This document shows, piece by piece, positions 6,045 to 8,140 of a stretch of 8,140 bases of DNA. How positions within the stretch are numbered: position 1 is the stretch's first letter; each line of letters opens with the position of its first letter. Both the position numbers and the translations under genes were made by a program. The stretch spans positions 1 through 8,140 of the forward strand of contig CAKKRO010000219.1 in the NCBI GenBank assembly GCA_919902625.1, in the 5' to 3' direction. The notes below the pieces were generated by a model. That model made no database searches and was not told the origin of the DNA. It saw only the letters and a list, made by a program, of their open reading frames with translations. The stretch comes from Nitrosomonadaceae bacterium (lineage in GTDB: Bacteria; Pseudomonadota; Gammaproteobacteria; Burkholderiales; Nitrosomonadaceae).

Positions 6045-7280
6045 TTAAACCAGTACTTCTACGGGCGCTGGGTGACCAAGAAAGGCAGTTGGACTGGCTG
6101 TTAAACCATAGGCGCCTGACTGCAACACAACAACCAGGTCATCAGCTGATGCTCTGGCCATTTGCATCTGATCCGCCAGTACATCCAATGGAGTACAAAG
6201 CGGCCCCACGACCGAAACAATTTCTCTCTTTGTTCCTTGTACTCTATTCCCGATGATAACGGGATAATTTTTGCGAATTACCTGGCCAAAGTTACCGGAA
6301 GCAGCCAAATGATGATGTAAGCCACCATCGGTCACCAAAAAGATTTGCCCTCTCGATAGCTTCCGTTCCAGAACACGGCAGACATAAATTCCCGCTTCTG
6401 CTACCAGATATCGGCCTAGTTCAATGACGATCTGCACATCGGGGAGTTTTTGTTTTACTTCCGGCATCAAGCGTTGCAAATTTTCGCCAATGGCGGGAAG
6501 ATTCAGCGCCCGGTCTCCGGGAAAATAAGGAACGCCAAAACCACCGCCAATATTTAACATACGAACAGGCGCTGATGCATTTTCCGCAAGCCGTATGCCC
6601 AGTTGAAAGGTTCTCGCATGAACTTGCTGAATCGCTTCTGCATTCAGGTTCTGTGAGCCACTGAAAATATGAAAACCAAAAAAATCCAGTCCAAGCGCGC
6701 GCAGCCTTGTTAGCATATCGGGCACTTGTTCTGCATCAACACCGAAAGGTTTGGGACCGCCCCCCATTTTCATTCCAGAAGATTTGAGCTCAAAATCAGG
6801 ATTAACACGGATGGCCACTTTGGGAACTATACCTAAATATTCTCCTAATTGAGCGATCGACTCCATTTCCTGCGCTGATTCCATATTTAAAATGACCCCT
6901 GCGGCAATCGCACACCTGAGTTCGCTCTCCTTTTTCCCGGGGCCCGCGAAACTGATTCTATCTGGAGACAGTACCGTATCCAGTGCGGCTCTCATTTCTC
7001 CCGCAGAAGCCACATCCATTCCATCCACTAAATTTGCCAAATGTTGCACAACGGCCGGCATAGGATTAGCCTTTATCGCGTAATGCAAATGAATATCAGG
7101 TGGCAAATGCTGGCGCAGTAAAGCAACTCGTTCAGTGATTTTCTGCCGGTCATACGCATAGAAGGGTGTGACACCCACTCGTTGCACGAGCCGGATCAGC
7201 GGAATTCCCCCTATTTGCAAGCAATCATCCTGCACGGGAAACTGTACGAGCGGGGCATGTTCCGGGTATGAATTATTCAC
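6045..7280 (-). CDS. PLP-dependent decarboxylase, exosortase A system-associated (DAP/ornithine decarboxylase fold type III)
   Basis: 411 residues, a full-length fold-type III (alanine racemase-like) decarboxylase. Visible landmarks: the Schiff-base lysine in HYAIKANPMP (K70); F203-H204-I-F-S-G-S-Q210 in the barrel; the phosphate-binding glycine loop N243-I-G-G-G-F-G249; E287-L-G-R290; the active-site cysteine region G359-P-L-C362-T-P-L-D; and S388-G-A-Y-G392 contributed by the C-terminal beta domain. The HIFSGSQ form and the pairing with the ligase point to the exosortase A-associated family rather than housekeeping LysA. The related BtrK enzyme decarboxylates glutamyl groups tethered to an acyl carrier protein, so a carrier-bound substrate is conceivable here but unproven. 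The start is GTG at 7280, overlapping the ligase stop (GTGA). There is only a modest upstream GGAAAA about 6 nt away, so coupling to ligase translation is likely. The enzyme is expected to be cytoplasmic. The gene is followed by a 531-bp gap with no clear terminator. Confidence 0.92.
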   Translation of the reverse strand: MNNSYPEHAPLVQFPVQDDCLQIGGIPLIRLVQRVGVTPFYAYDRQKITERVALLRQHLPPDIHLHYAIKANPMPAVVQHLANLVDGMDVASAGEMRAALDTVLSPDRISFAGPGKKESELRCAIAAGVILNMESAQEMESIAQLGEYLGIVPKVAIRVNPDFELKSSGMKMGGGPKPFGVDAEQVPDMLTRLRALGLDFFGFHIFSGSQNLNAEAIQQVHARTFQLGIRLAENASAPVRMLNIGGGFGVPYFPGDRALNLPAIGENLQRLMPEVKQKLPDVQIVIELGRYLVAEAGIYVCRVLERKLSRGQIFLVTDGGLHHHLAASGNFGQVIRKNYPVIIGNRVQGTKREIVSVVGPLCTPLDVLADQMQMARASADDLVVVLQSGAYGLTASPTAFLGHPAPVEVLV

Positions 7281-8140
7281 GCATTGTTTTCCATAAACAG
7301 GTGTTGTATTTCCTGAGAAAGTGATTTCCGGTCTATTTTGCCGTTTGGGTTGCGCGGCAAATGACCTTCGCGCACATCGATATGACTGGGGCGCATGTAA
7401 GCCGGCAATTTATGCTTGCACGCTGTTAACAACGCATTAACATCCAGAGGGGTATTTTCACGTGCGGTAACAATCACAACAATAGCCTGCCCTAATAAAG
7501 AATGTGGAACGCCTATCGCGACGGCTTCTCCGACACATTTCGTTGCATAGATGACCTCTTCGATTTCAGTTGGGCTGACCCGGTAACCCGAGGTTTTGAT
7601 CATTTCATCACGACGATTGATGAAATATAAAAATCCTTCATCATCCATTTGCACGGTATCGCCCGACCATGCGGCAATCTCCGGAATGGATAACCCGGTT
7701 GGGCGTGTATTAACCGGTCTGAAACACGTGGCTGTCTTTTCGGCATCGTTCCAATAACCCATCGACACCAAAACACCTCGATGCACCAGCTCTCCCGCTT
7801 CTCCCGGCACGCAGCATGATCCGTCTTCACGCAGCACAAGCACTTCAGCATTCGGTATCGCTTTACCCATAGAATCAGGGCGCCGGTCTATTTCTTCCGG
7901 CGCCAGATAAGTTGAACGAAAAGCTTCTGTAAAACCATACATCAGGAAAATTTTAGTACCCGGCAATGCGCTGCGCAGTTGCGCAAGTGCCGTGCGCGGC
8001 ATTACACCGCCTGAATTGGTAATATATCTTAACGAAGTAACTTTTTTCCAGTTTAATGGCGCCAACTGAATCCATAGCGGCGGTACAGCCGCAAGACCGC
8101 TGATCTGTTGTTCTTTGACGATATCGATAATGTCGCGGGG
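7277..8140 (-). CDS. AMP-forming acyl-CoA/ACP ligase, exosortase A system-associated (5' part outside window)
   Basis: The frame is open to the right edge, beginning PRDIIDIVKEQQ, and gives the last 287 residues of an ANL-superfamily adenylating enzyme; complete members have roughly 500-520 residues. Core motifs in order: the segment ITNSGGVMP; M-Y-G-F-T-E (A5) at fragment residues 67-72; GYWNDAEKT; S-G-D-T (A7, ATP ribose-binding Asp); R-R-D-E-M-I-K-T-S-G-Y-R-V (A8 hinge); and RNPNGKIDR with the adenylation lysine (A10) at about fragment residue 268. The enzyme should activate a carboxylic acid with ATP and load it on CoA or an acyl carrier protein. STYLAPEEIDRRPDSMGKA matches my memory of the exosortase A-associated ligases, and the neighbour supports this. 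The N-terminal phosphate-binding loop lies outside the window, so activity cannot be confirmed. An apparent start near 8065 is only an internal TTG (Leu); homologous sequence continues upstream without break. It overlaps the decarboxylase start by 4 nt. Confidence 0.92.
   Translation of the reverse strand, partial: PRDIIDIVKEQQISGLAAVPPLWIQLAPLNWKKVTSLRYITNSGGVMPRTALAQLRSALPGTKIFLMYGFTEAFRSTYLAPEEIDRRPDSMGKAIPNAEVLVLREDGSCCVPGEAGELVHRGVLVSMGYWNDAEKTATCFRPVNTRPTGLSIPEIAAWSGDTVQMDDEGFLYFINRRDEMIKTSGYRVSPTEIEEVIYATKCVGEAVAIGVPHSLLGQAIVVIVTARENTPLDVNALLTACKHKLPAYMRPSHIDVREGHLPRNPNGKIDRKSLSQEIQHLFMENNA

Noticed and set aside
7277..8065. Ligase gene starting inside the window at 8065
   Set aside because: That codon is TTG encoding an internal leucine; the same frame continues with family-like sequence (GLAAVPPLWIQL) to the edge, so the gene is simply cut by the window.

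Overview
This window looks like part of a chromosome from an EPS-producing Gram-negative proteobacterium that carries an exosortase A (PEP-CTERM/EpsH-type) gene cluster. All six genes lie on the minus strand, so transcription runs from right to left. Base composition is moderately AT-rich (mid-40s % GC by eye). The exosortase-A-type ligase, decarboxylase and acyltransferase, together with outer-membrane and periplasmic proteins, suggest a betaproteobacterium, perhaps of the Nitrosomonadales. That placement is inference, because no rRNA or other phylogenetic marker is present.

Right part (6045-8140): the C-terminal half of an AMP-forming acyl-CoA/acyl-ACP ligase is followed, with a 4-nt GTGA overlap, by a fold-type III PLP-dependent decarboxylase. 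Both resemble the exosortase A-associated families that sit together in EPS/PEP-CTERM clusters. The 5' end of the ligase lies beyond the right edge.

Middle (5514-6044): a 531-bp AT-rich gap with no convincing gene. It holds a plausible promoter for the leftward genes, several short palindromes and repeated GATCAAT-like words, and a 73-codon open stretch of uncertain meaning.

Left part (1-5513): four tightly packed genes that look like one operon. In transcription order they are: (1) a LuxI/FeeM-like PEP-CTERM/exosortase-associated N-acyltransferase; (2) a small secreted PstS-like substrate-binding domain protein, whose TTG start overlaps the preceding stop; (3) an outer-membrane beta-barrel porin-like protein, overlapping gene 2 by 32 nt; (4) a large membrane sensor with a Cache-like periplasmic domain, HAMP, PAS, GGDEF and EAL, 12 nt after gene 3 and cut by the left edge. 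All expected catalytic residues for making and degrading c-di-GMP are visible in gene 4, plus an RxxD inhibitory site.

Working model (inference): the acyltransferase makes or attaches an acyl group linked to the exosortase/EPS programme. The pore and binding protein handle a small ligand in the outer membrane and periplasm. The terminal sensor converts a periplasmic signal into a c-di-GMP level that could control EPS or biofilm formation. The coupling of these four genes next to an exosortase A ligase/decarboxylase pair is the most interesting feature of the window.
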